Shown one piece after another: positions 46,933-56,503 of a DNA stretch of 64,000 nt. The translations under genes were made by a program, and so were the position numbers. Source of the DNA: Morococcus cerebrosus (GTDB lineage: Bacteria > Pseudomonadota > Gammaproteobacteria > Burkholderiales > Neisseriaceae); the NCBI RefSeq assembly GCF_022749515.1, contig NZ_CP094242.1, positions 2,356,001 through 2,420,000 of the forward strand, in the 5' to 3' direction. Every line of letters starts with the position of its first letter. Position 1 is the stretch's first letter. The notes under the pieces were generated by a model. It searched no databases. It saw only the letters and a list, made by a program, of their open reading frames with translations, and was not told the origin of the DNA.

Positions 46933-46968
46933 AAAAAGCCGCATTTATCAATAAAATGCGGCTTTTTG
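46933..46968 (-). terminator. Hairpin with T run between bufA and bufB
   Basis: Read on the minus strand, AAAAAGCCGCATTTTA...TAAATGCGGCTTTTTAT has a stem of about 13 bp and a U run. It lies 8 bases after the precursor stop and 65 before the bufB start, so it could stop most transcripts after the precursor gene and let a minority run on. Confidence 0.85.
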
Positions 46969-46975
46969 TTCTAAA

Positions 46976-47287
46976 TTATTTAGAACCACATTTGCCTTCG
47001 CCGCATTTGCCTTCAACTGCTTTAGCTTTGGCTTTTGCTGCTTTGGCGTTTTTAGCGGGGGCTTTTTTCACGGTTGAACCGCATTTACCCTCGCCACATT
47101 TGCCTTCGCCTGCTTTAGGAGCAGCGGCACCGCATGAACCTTCAGCAGCTTTAGCCGCACCACAAGAGCCTTGGGCAGATTTTTGAACGCCTGCTTTGCT
47201 GCTTACCGGTTTGTCAGCGGCAACAACGCCGGCAGCCAAAGACAAAGACAAAGCACCTGCAAGGGCAGCGGCTACATTTTTTTTCAT
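46976..47287 (-). CDS. bufA: Bufferin precursor peptide (DUF2282) with duplicated EGKCG core
   Basis: A 103-aa exported peptide. The signal sequence MKKNVAAALAGALSLSLAAG ends at about VVAA-DK. The mature part is almost only Ala, Lys, Gly, Glu, Ser and Cys. Six cysteines lie in two kinds of repeat: GSCGAA (C42, C52) and EGKCGEGKCGS (C64/C69 and C95/C100), the second kind being separated by a lysine/alanine linker. EGKCG is the hallmark of bufferin precursors whose cysteines are modified to bind copper. AAGGAAATCAATATG gives a good ribosome site. Confidence 0.92.
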   Translation of the reverse strand: MKKNVAAALAGALSLSLAAGVVAADKPVSSKAGVQKSAQGSCGAAKAAEGSCGAAAPKAGEGKCGEGKCGSTVKKAPAKNAKAAKAKAKAVEGKCGEGKCGSK

Positions 47288-47368
47288 ATTGATTTCCTTT
47301 TTAAAGTATCAAGTTAAACAGATTAAGAATTTGAGTTGGCGCGTTTAAAGTCCGCTCCACGACCTTTT

Positions 47369-47824
47369 TTATTGATTTCCGACGCGGCATTTCGGGCAAA
47401 AACGTTTTTTCAACAACGCATCCAACGATAAACAGCCCGCGCCTTGAAGCAGAATCGGGATTAAAACCACGATATAAATCAAAGCCATTTTATAGCCGTT
47501 GTCGCAGACATTATAACCCGCACCCGCATGGACTGCCGCCCACGCCACTGCCGTTACAATGATCAACCCTAAGGCGGACAGGCGGGTTGCCAATCCTAAA
47601 AGCAGCAAAACCGGAAAAACCAGCTCCGCCCACATCGCCAAGTTCCAATTTACGCTGTCGGGCAGCAGATAAAACGGAAAGGGGAATTGGTCATTGATTT
47701 CGGCAAACCAGTTTTCGCCGCTCCATTTCTGCATACCTGATTCCCAAAATTCGTAAGCGGCAAACAGGCGCAAAGCCAATAAACCTAAAGCCGATTGCCA
47801 CGGGGCTGTCGTATTCATTTTCAT
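47369..47824 (-). CDS. DoxX-family membrane protein
   Basis: A 151-aa inner-membrane protein with four predicted helices. Typical DoxX segments are ALGLLALRLFAAYEFWESGMQKW at the N-terminus and MWAELVFPVLLLLGLATRLSAL in the middle. It ends in a CPKC pair (RFCPKCRVGN), unusual for DoxX. It is the first gene of the buf operon and carries the ECF-type promoter. DoxX proteins often accompany bufferin genes; a redox or quinone role is suspected but not shown. Start ATG 47822-47824, with another ATG two codons on. Confidence 0.9.
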   Translation of the reverse strand: MKMNTTAPWQSALGLLALRLFAAYEFWESGMQKWSGENWFAEINDQFPFPFYLLPDSVNWNLAMWAELVFPVLLLLGLATRLSALGLIIVTAVAWAAVHAGAGYNVCDNGYKMALIYIVVLIPILLQGAGCLSLDALLKKRFCPKCRVGNQ

Positions 47825-47856
47825 GATAACCGTTTCATAAAATCATTTCATGCCCG

Positions 47857-47886
47857 ATTAGACGCGGCAGTCTGAAAATGCTTACA
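47857..47886 (-). promoter_or_regulatory. Putative ECF sigma promoter of the doxX-bufABC operon
   Basis: TGTAAG (47881-47886) and CGTCTAAT (47857-47864) are 16 bases apart on the minus strand, ending about 32 bases before the doxX ATG. Identical blocks and spacing lie before msrAB. Confidence 0.7.
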
Positions 47887-47939
47887 AGCGAATTGAAAAA
47901 ATTTTGTTTGTTATTGTTTTATAATGATATTAATATTCA

Positions 47940-47985
47940 GAAGGTCGTCTGAAAACCTTTATACAGGGTTTTCAGACGACCTTTT
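47940..47985. terminator. Inverted uptake-sequence terminator after recQ
   Basis: AGAAGGTCGTCTGAAAACC and GGGTTTTCAGACGACCTTTTTC form a hairpin. It separates recQ from the buf operon promoter, both being read leftward. Confidence 0.85.
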
Positions 47986-48003
47986 TCTGTGTCTTTTTAA
48001 CGG

Positions 48004-50316
48004 TCAATCCGCCGTGCAGATTTCTACGATTTCTTCGCCGTATTGCTCCAACCATTCCCCGCTCACGCCCTCTATTTTAGAAAGTGCTGTCAAAGTTTGC
48101 GGTCGGGCTTTGGCGATGGCGCGTAAAGTCTGTTTTTTGGCGACGTCGTGCATCTCTCCACCTTCATATCGGGCGGTATCGAGACACCATTGGAACAGGC
48201 GGCGGGCGAGCTGGCGTTCTGCCTGTTTCGGCTCGGAAAGCCCGTCTGCGTAGGGGCGGCAGATGTCGAGTATTGCCTGCCCGTACTGGGCAATTCTTTC
48301 GCTGCCGATGCCGTAGATGCCGAGCAGGTCGGCTTCTTCGGCGGGCGTGAAGACGACGAGGTCGGTCAGGCTGATGTTGGAAAGGACTTTGCCCAAGGCG
48401 CATTGTTTGGCGGCTGCCTGCTCGGCACGCCAAGTTTCCAGCTTTTTCTGTAATTGCTGTTCGCGCTCGGTTTGGGGGGTGAATAGGGGTTCTTCGTTGC
48501 TCGTTTGCCCGCTTTGGTTTTCGGCTGCGTTCTCACAGACATTGAGAATGTCGATGCCGAATTTGTTGATTTTGGCCTCACCCAAACCATAGATTTGGTG
48601 CAAATCTTCCAGCGTTTGCGGCATTTTTTCGACGATGTCGCGCAGGGTTTTGTCGCCGCAGACGACGTAAGCAGGGACTTCTTCGGCATGGGCGCGCTGC
48701 TGCCGCCAATGCCGCAATGCCTGCCATAGGCGTTCTTCGCGTTCGGTACGCAGCCAGTTGTCTTTGGGCTTTTGAGTGGCGGCTTTTTCGCGGCGCAATG
48801 GGCGCAACATGACTTCGGTTTCGCCTTTGAGGACTTTTTTTGCGGCTTCAGTCAGTTGCAATGCCTGATATTGGGCGACGTTGACGGTGAGGTAGCCGAG
48901 GCTGATACATTGGCGGATGACGCTGCGCCATTCTTTGTCGGTTTGCCCGCTGCCGATGCCGAAGGTGGAGAGTTTGTCGTGGCCGTTGCGCCGTATCCAG
49001 TCGTCGCTTTTACCGCGCAGCAGGTTGATGATATAGCCGGCAGCAAAGCGTTGTCCGGCGCGATATACGCAACTGAGGAGCTTTTGTACGAGGACGGTGC
49101 CGTCGAAGCGTACGGGCGGATGCAGGCAGTTGTCGCAATGGCCGCAAGGGGCGGATTCTTCGCCGAAATGTTTGAGCAGGAGGACGCGGCGGCAGGCGGC
49201 GGTTTCGCAGACGGAAAGCATGGCATCGAGCTTTTGCATTTCAATTTGTTTCTGCACTTCGTCGCTGTTGCCTTCGGCGATGCGTTCGCGCAGCAATACC
49301 CAGTCGTTCAGTCCGTAACACAGCCAACTCACGGCAGGCAGCCCGTCCCGCCCGGCGCGGCCGGATTCTTGGTAGAAATGTTCGACGCTTTGGGGCATAT
49401 CGAGATGGGCGACGAAGCGCACGTCCGGTTTGTCTATACCCATACCGAAGGCAACGGTGGCGACGACGATAATGTTGTCTTCTCGGGTAAAACGGCGTTG
49501 GTTTGCTTCGCGCACTTCCATGCTCAAGCCGGCATGGTAGGGAATCGCGTCCAATCCGTTTTCGCAGAGGAATTGGGCGATGTCTTCGACTTTTTTGCGG
49601 CTGAGGCAATAGACGATGCCGCTTTGCCCTTCCATTTCTTTGCGGATGAAGTCGAGAAGCTGCTTTTTGCCGTTGTTTTTTTCGATAACCTGATAATAGA
49701 TATTCGGGCGGTCAAAGCTGGAGATGAATTCGGGCGCGTCTTCGAGATGGAGGAAATGTTTGATGTCGGCGCGGGTCGCCGCATCGGCGGTCGCGGTCAG
49801 GGCGATGCGCGGCACTTGCGGATAGCGTTCGGCAAGCAGCCCTAATTGCTGGTATTCGGGGCGGAAATCGTGTCCCCATTGGCTGACGCAATGCGCCTCG
49901 TCTATGGCGAAAAGGCTGATGGTTTGCTGATCGAGAAAACGCAGGAAACGGTCGGTAACGAGCCGCTCCGGTGCGACGTAGAGCAGTTTCAGACGACCTT
50001 GGGCGAGTTTGTCCGCCACCTCGCGGGCTTCTTCCACCGTTGTACTGCTGTTGACCGCTGCTGCTTCTATACCTGCGGCGTGCAGGCTCGCCACTTGGTC
50101 GTTCATCAGGGCAATCAGCGGCGAAACGACGATGGCGACGCCTTCGCGCATCAGTGCGGGAATTTGGTAACACAACGACTTGCCCCCGCCCGTCGGCATC
50201 AATACCAGCAGGCTTCCGCCGCCTGCCAATGTATTGACGACAGCCTCCTGCTTGCCGCGAAATTCGGGATAGCCGAATACTTCGTGCAAAATCTGTTGGG
50301 CGGAAGGCTGGGGCAT
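48004..50316 (-). CDS. recQ: ATP-dependent DNA helicase RecQ with three HRDC domains
   Basis: A 770-aa RecQ helicase. The start at 50316 ([16 protein letters not shown]) fits the family; the open frame runs further only through an uptake sequence. Walker A PTGGGKS is at 41-47 and DEAH at 139-142, followed by the conserved GRAGRDG. The RQC zinc ligands lie in CETAACRR and CGHCDNC. Three HRDC domains occupy the last 230 residues, instead of one in E. coli. The same triple arrangement is known in pathogenic Neisseria, where RecQ takes part in pilin antigenic variation and repair. Confidence 0.95.
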   Translation of the reverse strand: MPQPSAQQILHEVFGYPEFRGKQEAVVNTLAGGGSLLVLMPTGGGKSLCYQIPALMREGVAIVVSPLIALMNDQVASLHAAGIEAAAVNSSTTVEEAREVADKLAQGRLKLLYVAPERLVTDRFLRFLDQQTISLFAIDEAHCVSQWGHDFRPEYQQLGLLAERYPQVPRIALTATADAATRADIKHFLHLEDAPEFISSFDRPNIYYQVIEKNNGKKQLLDFIRKEMEGQSGIVYCLSRKKVEDIAQFLCENGLDAIPYHAGLSMEVREANQRRFTREDNIIVVATVAFGMGIDKPDVRFVAHLDMPQSVEHFYQESGRAGRDGLPAVSWLCYGLNDWVLLRERIAEGNSDEVQKQIEMQKLDAMLSVCETAACRRVLLLKHFGEESAPCGHCDNCLHPPVRFDGTVLVQKLLSCVYRAGQRFAAGYIINLLRGKSDDWIRRNGHDKLSTFGIGSGQTDKEWRSVIRQCISLGYLTVNVAQYQALQLTEAAKKVLKGETEVMLRPLRREKAATQKPKDNWLRTEREERLWQALRHWRQQRAHAEEVPAYVVCGDKTLRDIVEKMPQTLEDLHQIYGLGEAKINKFGIDILNVCENAAENQSGQTSNEEPLFTPQTEREQQLQKKLETWRAEQAAAKQCALGKVLSNISLTDLVVFTPAEEADLLGIYGIGSERIAQYGQAILDICRPYADGLSEPKQAERQLARRLFQWCLDTARYEGGEMHDVAKKQTLRAIAKARPQTLTALSKIEGVSGEWLEQYGEEIVEICTAD

Positions 50317-50700
50317 GATGGTTCCGTAGGGAGGGAAAAGCGTTATTTTAGCGGTTTTAGACACTGCCTGCATGGGGGATATTTGAGTTGTCCACATGAG
50401 GTCGTCTGAAAACGGATTATGCTTGGTTGGGTATCGCAGATTGATTTTTGATTGAGACAAGATGGCGGAACTACCGACAATACGGATATGGGAAACTGGT
50501 TTACCCAATGCGTTACCGTTCTCTTTAATCTCCGGCAAAGCGGCGGCATACCGGTTTCCAGTCGATCGGCTAGAAAACCTGTTTTCAGACGACCTTTTCA
50601 TTTTTTGGCGGTTTTAAGACTTTGCAAAGTCGATTTACTGCCCCGCCGTCTTCGCGCATAATACGGCAGTCTAATAATTTATCCTAAGCAACCAAAACTT

Positions 50701-51147
50701 ATGAACATCAAACACTTTTCCCTTATTTCGACTTTATCGGCAGCCCTGCTCCTGAGCGCCTGTCAAACGACTACGACCACAAGCGGCGGCGTCAGCGGCA
50801 ACTGGGACAACATCGGCACGATTTCCGACGGCAATATCAAAGTGGCGATTGATAAAAACAGCATCAAGAAAAACGGTACTTTGGTCACTTTCCGCGATAG
50901 AAAAACCGTATCGAAGATGAAAGAAGAACGTTTCGTCAACACGCCTGCCTACAAAACTGCCATTGGCGACTGGGAAATCCATTGCACCAACAAGACCTAC
51001 CGCCTGACCGCTTTGCAGCTCCTCGACGAACACGGCAAAGAAATTTCCAAACACAGCTACACCGCGACAAATATCCGCCCCATGAGCGTGATGAACGGCA
51101 CGATTACCGAAAAACAATTCGAAGCCGTATGCGGCAGCAAGCTCTAA
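50701..51147 (+). CDS. Putative lipoprotein, surface-adhesin E-like
   Basis: A 148-aa lipoprotein: signal MNIKHFSLISTLSAALLLSAC with lipobox LSAC, then a Thr-rich tether (QTTTTTSGG). The domain reads WDNIGTISDGNIKVAIDKNS, VTFRDRKTVSK and GDWEIHCTNKTYRLTALQLLDEHGKEI, with two cysteines that probably pair (C101 region and the one near the end). The fold pattern resembles the small adhesin E family, but this is tentative. The 384 bases upstream hold only uptake sequences and no gene. Confidence 0.65.
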   Translation: MNIKHFSLISTLSAALLLSACQTTTTTSGGVSGNWDNIGTISDGNIKVAIDKNSIKKNGTLVTFRDRKTVSKMKEERFVNTPAYKTAIGDWEIHCTNKTYRLTALQLLDEHGKEISKHSYTATNIRPMSVMNGTITEKQFEAVCGSKL

Positions 51148-51191
51148 TACTCAACTTATCTACATACTTATCCACAAGATAGTCAAATCAA

Positions 51192-51235
51192 AAGGTCGTC
51201 TGAAAACCATGAATATGGGGATTCAGACGACCTTT
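51192..51235. terminator. Inverted uptake-sequence terminator
   Basis: AAAAGGTCGTCTGAAAACC and GGGATTCAGACGACCTTTTTGG form a hairpin after the lipoprotein gene. Perfect DnaA-box 9-mers lie on each side (51168-51176 and 51266-51274). Confidence 0.8.
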
Positions 51236-51338
51236 TTGGTTTTCTCGGGAAAGTTATATTCAGGATTATCCACATTTTCTCAAATGAGTGGTTTATCGGT
51301 TCAAACCACAATTCCTAATCATCCCATCCATCCGATTT

Positions 51339-51908
51339 CTAACGCAAACGAACACCCGTTTCCCCATCAATAATCTGACTCGGCGACTTTTGTTTGCCGA
51401 TTAAACCGCCGACTACCCATACATCTCTTCCAAACTGCCTTCTCACTTCCCGCTCCGTCTTACACGCGCGTTTGCCTGCGCGGTTGCACGAAGTCGAGAC
51501 CAAAGGCGTTTTCAAAGCCTGACACAAGCGGCGCGCACCTGCATGGGCAGGAACCCTGACCGCCAACTTGCTGCGTCTTTTTCCGCGCAATGCGGGCAAA
51601 ACGTCAGCAGCCGCAGGAAGCAGAAAGGTTTTGGGCGCAGGCCATTCGTTTCTGAGCATGGTTTGAATGTTTTCAGACGACCTTTTGAGTAGGGGCTGTA
51701 ATTGCTCCAATTGGTTGCCAATGACAATCATGCCTTTATGTTGCGGTCTTTTTTTCAGATGAATCAGTCGGTTGAGCGCTTTAGGCAAGGTCGGGATACA
51801 GCCTATGCCGTAACAGGACTCGGTAGGATAGGCAACCAAGCCGCCTTTTTTAAGATGGGATTGCAGCTTGCGAAGCGTCGAAGCTGAAAGGATTCTGGGG
51901 AATAGCAT
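51339..51908 (-). CDS. tsaC: Threonylcarbamoyl-AMP synthase
   Basis: A 189-aa YrdC-domain enzyme that makes threonylcarbamoyl-AMP for the t6A37 modification of ANN-decoding tRNAs. Signatures include [28 protein letters not shown] and [10 protein letters not shown], with the basic nucleotide-binding surface KLAVRVPAH. The start at 51906-51908 (MLFPRIL) excludes an upstream stretch that reads through an uptake sequence. An uptake core is also inside the gene (51674-51684). Confidence 0.94.
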   Translation of the reverse strand: MLFPRILSASTLRKLQSHLKKGGLVAYPTESCYGIGCIPTLPKALNRLIHLKKRPQHKGMIVIGNQLEQLQPLLKRSSENIQTMLRNEWPAPKTFLLPAAADVLPALRGKRRSKLAVRVPAHAGARRLCQALKTPLVSTSCNRAGKRACKTEREVRRQFGRDVWVVGGLIGKQKSPSQIIDGETGVRLR

Positions 51909-51935
51909 GATAGGGAAGGTCGTCTGAAACACAAT

Positions 51936-52092
51936 TATAGTGGATTAAATTTAAATCAGGACAAGGCGACGAAGCCGCAGACAGTACAGATAGTACGGAA
52001 CCGATTCACTTGGTGCTTCAGCACCTTAGAGAATCGTTCTCTTTGAGCTAAGGCGAGGCAACGCCGTACTGGTTTAAAGTTAACCCACTATA
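51936..52092. repeat. Full-length Correia element (about 157 bp)
   Basis: Terminal repeats TATAGTGGATTAAATTTAAA and TTTAAAGTTAACCCACTATA bracket the complete internal sequence, including the central ACGGAACCGATTCACTTGGT...GAATCGTTCTCTTTGAGCTAAGG segment that is missing from the short copies in this window and contains the known IHF-binding region. It lies between tsaC and purD. Confidence 0.95.
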
Positions 52093-52118
52093 CGTTTTCA
52101 GACGACCTGTTTCTTTGA

Positions 52119-53390
52119 TTAACGGTTGATTGCTTTGTCGGCAATGTCTTTACGGTATTGCATGCCGTCGAAGCTGATTTTTTCCAATGCGCTATACGCC
52201 TTGGCTTTGGCTTGAGCCACATCGTCGCCCAATCCTACGACGCACAATACGCGGCCGCCGTTGGTCAATACGTCGCCTTTCTCGTTTGCCGTTGTGCCTG
52301 CATGGAAAACTTTGCCGATTTGATTGGCAGTATCCAGACCGGAAATAACATCGCCTTTTTTAGGCGTTTCGGGGTAATTTTGTGCCGCCAGCACCACGCC
52401 TACGGCAGTTTGCAGGTTCCATTCCGCGGTTACGCTATCGAGTTTGCCGTCTATTGCTGCTTCGACCAAATCCGACAAGTCGCTGTTCAGACGACTCATA
52501 ATCGGCTGGGTTTCGGGATCGCCAAAACGGCAGTTAAACTCAATCGTATAGGGTGCGCCGCTTTGATCAATCATCAAACCTGCGTACAGGAAGCCGGTGA
52601 ACTCATGCCCTTCCGCTTTCATACCCGCTACGGTCGGCAAAATAATCTCGTTCATCGCGCGCTCGTACACGGCGGGCGTTACCACAGGCGCGGGACTGTA
52701 CGCGCCCATACCGCCCGTATTCGGGCCTTTATCGCCGTCTAAAAGACGCTTGTGGTCTTGGCTGGTCGCCATAGGCAATACATGATTGCCATCGACCATG
52801 ACGATAAAGCTCGCTTCTTCGCCTTGCAGGAAATCTTCAATTACAACACGCGCGCCCGCATTACCCATTTTGTTGCCCAGCAGCATATCGTCAATCGCAG
52901 CATGCGCTTCATCCAAAGTCATCGCCACAATCACGCCTTTACCTGCCGCCAAACCATCGGCTTTGATGACGATGGGCGCACCTTTCTGATTGACGTAATC
53001 ATGTGCAGCATCGGCGTTTTCAAAAGTTTGGTATTGCGCGGTTGGAATGTTGTATTTCACCATAAATGCTTTGGCGAAATCTTTAGAACTTTCCAGCTGC
53101 GCCGCATATTGTGTCGGACCAAATATTTTCAGCCCTGCGGCACGGAAATCATCCACAATACCCGCCGCCAAGGGCGCTTCAGGTCCGACGACGGTAAAAG
53201 CAATATTTTCTTTACGGCAGAATTCAATCAAATCCTGATGCGCAGTCAAGGCGATGTTTTGCAACTTGGGTTCAATCGCCGTACCGGCATTACCGGGCGC
53301 AACAAATACTGTTTCCACTTTGGGCGATTGCGCCAATTTCCAAGCCAACGCGTGTTCGCGACCGCCATTACCGATAACCAGCAGTTTCAT
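52119..53390 (-). CDS. purD: Phosphoribosylamine-glycine ligase
   Basis: A 423-aa ATP-grasp enzyme for the second step of purine synthesis. It starts MKLLVIGNGGREHALAWKLA after CAAGGAGATGGC. Signatures include KADGLAAGKGVIVAM, the ATP-grasp RVVIEDFLQGEEASFI and the purD hallmark DGDKGPNTGGMGAYSP, then FNCRFGDPETQ. The upstream in-frame extension (29 codons) lacks support. Confidence 0.97.
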   Translation of the reverse strand: MKLLVIGNGGREHALAWKLAQSPKVETVFVAPGNAGTAIEPKLQNIALTAHQDLIEFCRKENIAFTVVGPEAPLAAGIVDDFRAAGLKIFGPTQYAAQLESSKDFAKAFMVKYNIPTAQYQTFENADAAHDYVNQKGAPIVIKADGLAAGKGVIVAMTLDEAHAAIDDMLLGNKMGNAGARVVIEDFLQGEEASFIVMVDGNHVLPMATSQDHKRLLDGDKGPNTGGMGAYSPAPVVTPAVYERAMNEIILPTVAGMKAEGHEFTGFLYAGLMIDQSGAPYTIEFNCRFGDPETQPIMSRLNSDLSDLVEAAIDGKLDSVTAEWNLQTAVGVVLAAQNYPETPKKGDVISGLDTANQIGKVFHAGTTANEKGDVLTNGGRVLCVVGLGDDVAQAKAKAYSALEKISFDGMQYRKDIADKAINR

Positions 53391-53548
53391 GCCATCTCCT
53401 TGACAAATATGTACTTTTAACGAAAACTCGACACAAGGGGACTTTTGTCCCGTTTGAAGAAATTTTGGTGGAATCAAACAAAGACCACTTCATTCCACTC
53501 TGCAACCTATTCAACTTATCCACAAAATTAAAAAAAGGGCAAACAACC

Positions 53549-53866
53549 ATGCAAAAACGTATTGATGAAATCCAAAGCAAATACCGTGAATGGTGTCATC
53601 TACTACCGCAATTGAAAGAAGACATCCGGCGTTGGAAACATGCTGTCGCTTTGATTCGCGATATGGACAATTTTTATACCCACGAGTATCAGGCGTGCCA
53701 TCAAGCCATTGAGGACGGGGCAGAACTGGATTTGAGTACGGAAGGCGAATACAGCATTATGAGTGAGGATGCGTTATGGAACGCGCTGGGCGAATTTCAT
53801 CAATTAGCCTGGCTATATTTGCGCTCCAGCGTCGATGCCTTAGACAGATATACGCAAGAAGATTAA
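53549..53866 (+). CDS. DUF4298-family protein
   Basis: A 105-aa cytosolic helical protein: KRIDEIQSKYREWCHLLPQLKEDIRRW, MDNFYTHEYQACHQAIEDG and the family-like YSIMSEDALWNALGEFHQLAW. Function unknown. The ATG at 53549 follows AAAAAAGGGCAAACAACC. It is divergent from purD; a perfect DnaA-box 9-mer lies in the gap (53516-53524). Confidence 0.8.
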   Translation: MQKRIDEIQSKYREWCHLLPQLKEDIRRWKHAVALIRDMDNFYTHEYQACHQAIEDGAELDLSTEGEYSIMSEDALWNALGEFHQLAWLYLRSSVDALDRYTQED

Positions 53867-53874
53867 TGAACGAA

Positions 53875-53916
53875 GAGGTCGTCTGAAATACCATCACAAA
53901 GCATTTCAGACGACCT
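53875..53916. terminator. Inverted uptake-sequence terminator
   Basis: AGAGGTCGTCTGAAATACC and GCATTTCAGACGACCTTTTC form a hairpin between convergent genes. Confidence 0.85.
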
Positions 53917-53918
53917 TT

Positions 53919-54530
53919 TCATTCAAAAGGCTTTTCCGTATTTACTTCAATTTGCCGTGTATTCTTCCAAGCCGAAACACAGGCCTCATAATTTGCCAAC
54001 GACAAATTTACCGTCAATCGGCAATCCAACTGTAAATCCTGCTCCAATATATCCGCCTGATATTGTTTAGCGATACGTATCGCTTCGTTCAAAAACGGAT
54101 ATTCACATTTCAGCCAAACGGTTTTTTCAATATTCTTTTCAACCACTTCCGCAACTGCTAACGCTTGGGCCGTTGCCTCTTTATACGCATGTATCAGGCC
54201 GGGAACACCCAATAAAGTACCGCCGAAATAGCGGACGACCACGACCAAAACATCGGTTACGCCCACCGAATCAATCTGCCCTAAAATCGGCCGACCCGCG
54301 CTTCCTGACGGTTCTCCATCATCGTTGGCACGGAATTGCATACCATCTACGCCTAAACGATAGGCATAGCACCAATGCCGCGCCTTATGGTGTTCTTCCT
54401 TTAACGGATCGAGATATTTTTTCACATCAGCCAATATCCGAATCGGATAGGCAAATGCAATAAAACGGCTGCCTTTATCTTTAAACTCAGCCTGCGTCGG
54501 GGAAGTAATGGTTTTATAAGTCGTAATCAT
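53919..54530 (-). CDS. YigZ / IMPACT-family protein (UPF0029)
   Basis: A 203-aa protein with the N-terminal UPF0029 domain: GSRFIAFAYPI, HHKARHWCYAYRLG, NDDGEPSGSAGRPILGQI and VVVRYFGGTLLGVPGLIHAY. The C-terminal ferredoxin-like domain (DUF1949 type) follows. The family is related to eukaryotic IMPACT, a translation regulator; the bacterial role is unproven. Confidence 0.92.
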   Translation of the reverse strand: MITTYKTITSPTQAEFKDKGSRFIAFAYPIRILADVKKYLDPLKEEHHKARHWCYAYRLGVDGMQFRANDDGEPSGSAGRPILGQIDSVGVTDVLVVVVRYFGGTLLGVPGLIHAYKEATAQALAVAEVVEKNIEKTVWLKCEYPFLNEAIRIAKQYQADILEQDLQLDCRLTVNLSLANYEACVSAWKNTRQIEVNTEKPFE

Positions 54531-54576
54531 GCTGAAATGTTTTCAGACGACCTCATTAACAACAAGGTCGTCTGAA

Positions 54577-54592
54577 CGTTTCACGTGAAACA
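54577..54592. promoter_or_regulatory. parS: parS-like partition site 1
   Basis: CGTTTCACGTGAAACA matches the 16-bp bacterial parS consensus TGTTTCACGTGAAACA at 15 positions and keeps the perfect inner palindrome GTTTCACGTGAAAC. It abuts the etfA stop codon. ParB proteins load at such sites near replication origins. Confidence 0.9.
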
Positions 54593-55528
54593 TCAATTTT
54601 TCAATGCTTCTGTTAATTGCGGGACGATTTCAAATAAATCGCCAACCAATCCGTAATCGGCCACATTGAAAATCGGCGCATCGGCATCTTTGTTGATTGC
54701 GACAATGACTTTGCTGTCCTGCATACCGGCAACATGTTGAATCGCACCTGAAATACCGATCGCAAAATAGAGCTGAGGCGCAACCACTTTACCGGTTTGT
54801 CCGACTTGCACGTCATTTGGCGCATATTCGGCATCAACTGCTGCACGGGATGCACCAATTGCCGCACCTAAAACATCTGCCAACGGTGTCAGCACTTCAT
54901 TGAATTTTTCCGCACTACCCAACGCACGGCCACCGGAGACAATGACTTTTGCCTGAGTCAGCTCAGGACGATCGGAATGGGAGAGCTGACGATTCACAAA
55001 ACGGCTCAGGTTTTGAGCAGGGGTCGCTTCAACATTAACCGCCTCAGCATGACCACTTTGCGCTAGAGCTGCGTCAAAAGCTGTTGCACGGAAGGTCAGC
55101 ACCAATTTTTCTGAATCGGCTTGCACGGTTTCAAATGCATTACCCGCATAAATCGGACGCACAAAAGTCGTGTTATCCACAATCTCAGTCAAATCAGAAA
55201 TTTGCGGGACGTCTAATAAAGCGGCTACGCGGGGCAGAAGGTTTTTACCGAATGTGGTTGCCGTTGCTGCAACATAGCGGTAATCCGCTGCCAATTTGAC
55301 AACCAGCGGAGCCAGTTCTTCAGCCAAACCTTCGGCATAATGGGCAGCATCCGCAACCAAAACTTTTTCCACACCCGCAACTTGTTTCGCGGATTCCACT
55401 ACGGCCGATGCGCCGTTTCCGGCAACCAATAAATCGACTTTACCCAGTTTGACAGCAGCGGTAACGGCATGCAAAGTGGCAGGATTCAACTGTTTGTTGT
55501 CGTGTTCAGCAATAATCAATACGCTCAT
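54593..55528 (-). CDS. etfA: Electron transfer flavoprotein subunit alpha
   Basis: A 311-aa FAD-binding subunit of ETF, the soluble acceptor for acyl-CoA and other dehydrogenases. The C-terminal FAD site shows [33 protein letters not shown] and [17 protein letters not shown]. It follows etfB by ten bases. The acyl-CoA dehydrogenase at 28.7-30.4 kb is a probable donor. Confidence 0.97.
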   Translation of the reverse strand: MSVLIIAEHDNKQLNPATLHAVTAAVKLGKVDLLVAGNGASAVVESAKQVAGVEKVLVADAAHYAEGLAEELAPLVVKLAADYRYVAATATTFGKNLLPRVAALLDVPQISDLTEIVDNTTFVRPIYAGNAFETVQADSEKLVLTFRATAFDAALAQSGHAEAVNVEATPAQNLSRFVNRQLSHSDRPELTQAKVIVSGGRALGSAEKFNEVLTPLADVLGAAIGASRAAVDAEYAPNDVQVGQTGKVVAPQLYFAIGISGAIQHVAGMQDSKVIVAINKDADAPIFNVADYGLVGDLFEIVPQLTEALKN

Positions 55529-55538
55529 TTCAGTCTCC

Positions 55539-56288
55539 TCAAATCACTTTGGCTTCGTTTTTCAATTTTTCAACCAATTCGGCAACATTTGCCACTTTAA
55601 CGCCTGCCTGACGCGCTTTAGGCTCGGCAAATTTCACCGTTTTCAAACGAGGTGAAATATCCGCAACCAAATCGGCAGGCGCCAGTTTTTCCAAAGGTTT
55701 TTTCTTTGCTGCCATGATATTGGGGAGTTTGACAAAGCGCGGCTCGTTCAAACGCAAATCCGCGCTGATAACAGCAGGCAGTTTTAGTGCGATGGTTTCT
55801 TCGCCGCCATCGATTTCGCGCACAATCTGCACTTCGTCGCCTTCAATTTGTACTTTGGACGCGAACGTACCTTGTGCCGCATTCAGCAAAGCCGCCAGCA
55901 TTTGTGCCACTTGGTTGGCATCATCATCAATCGCTTGTTTGCCCAAAAAGAAAATCTGCGGATTTTCTTTGTCCGCAACGGCTTTCAGCAGCTTGGCAAC
56001 TGCCAGCGGCTCCAATTTTGCATCGGTTTCAACATGAATGGCACGGTCGGCACCCATCGCCAAAGCTGTACGCAACGTTTCTTCGCATTTTTTCTCGCCC
56101 AAAGAAACCGCTACGATTTCGCTTACTTTTCCGGCTTCTTTCAAACGGACGGCTTCTTCCACAGCGATTTCGTCAAACGGATTCATCGACATTTTGACAT
56201 TGCCGATATCCACATCCGAACCATCGGCTTTTACACGAACTTTGACGTTGTAGTCCACTACGCGCTTTACTGCGACCAGTGCTTTCAT
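55539..56288 (-). CDS. etfB: Electron transfer flavoprotein subunit beta
   Basis: A 249-aa subunit that binds AMP and pairs with EtfA. It starts [20 protein letters not shown] and has the family patterns [40 protein letters not shown] and [31 protein letters not shown] precedes the ATG. The AT-rich 215 bases upstream hold the promoter region and no gene. Confidence 0.97.
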   Translation of the reverse strand: MKALVAVKRVVDYNVKVRVKADGSDVDIGNVKMSMNPFDEIAVEEAVRLKEAGKVSEIVAVSLGEKKCEETLRTALAMGADRAIHVETDAKLEPLAVAKLLKAVADKENPQIFFLGKQAIDDDANQVAQMLAALLNAAQGTFASKVQIEGDEVQIVREIDGGEETIALKLPAVISADLRLNEPRFVKLPNIMAAKKKPLEKLAPADLVADISPRLKTVKFAEPKARQAGVKVANVAELVEKLKNEAKVI

Positions 56289-56503
56289 TGAATTCTCCTA
56301 AAAAGAACGTCGCTTTCACCATCCAGCGAAACCAAACCTTCTTCTCTATAAAATCAAATCCGTTTTTTCTTAAAAACGAATTCATTCAGAAATCTTTCAG
56401 ATAATGATTGCCGATTATACCATTTTTAAAGCATTTACTCAGGCTGAAGGATATACATTCCTGTACTCAACAAACTGGAAAATGTCATGCCGCTATATCA
56501 GTT

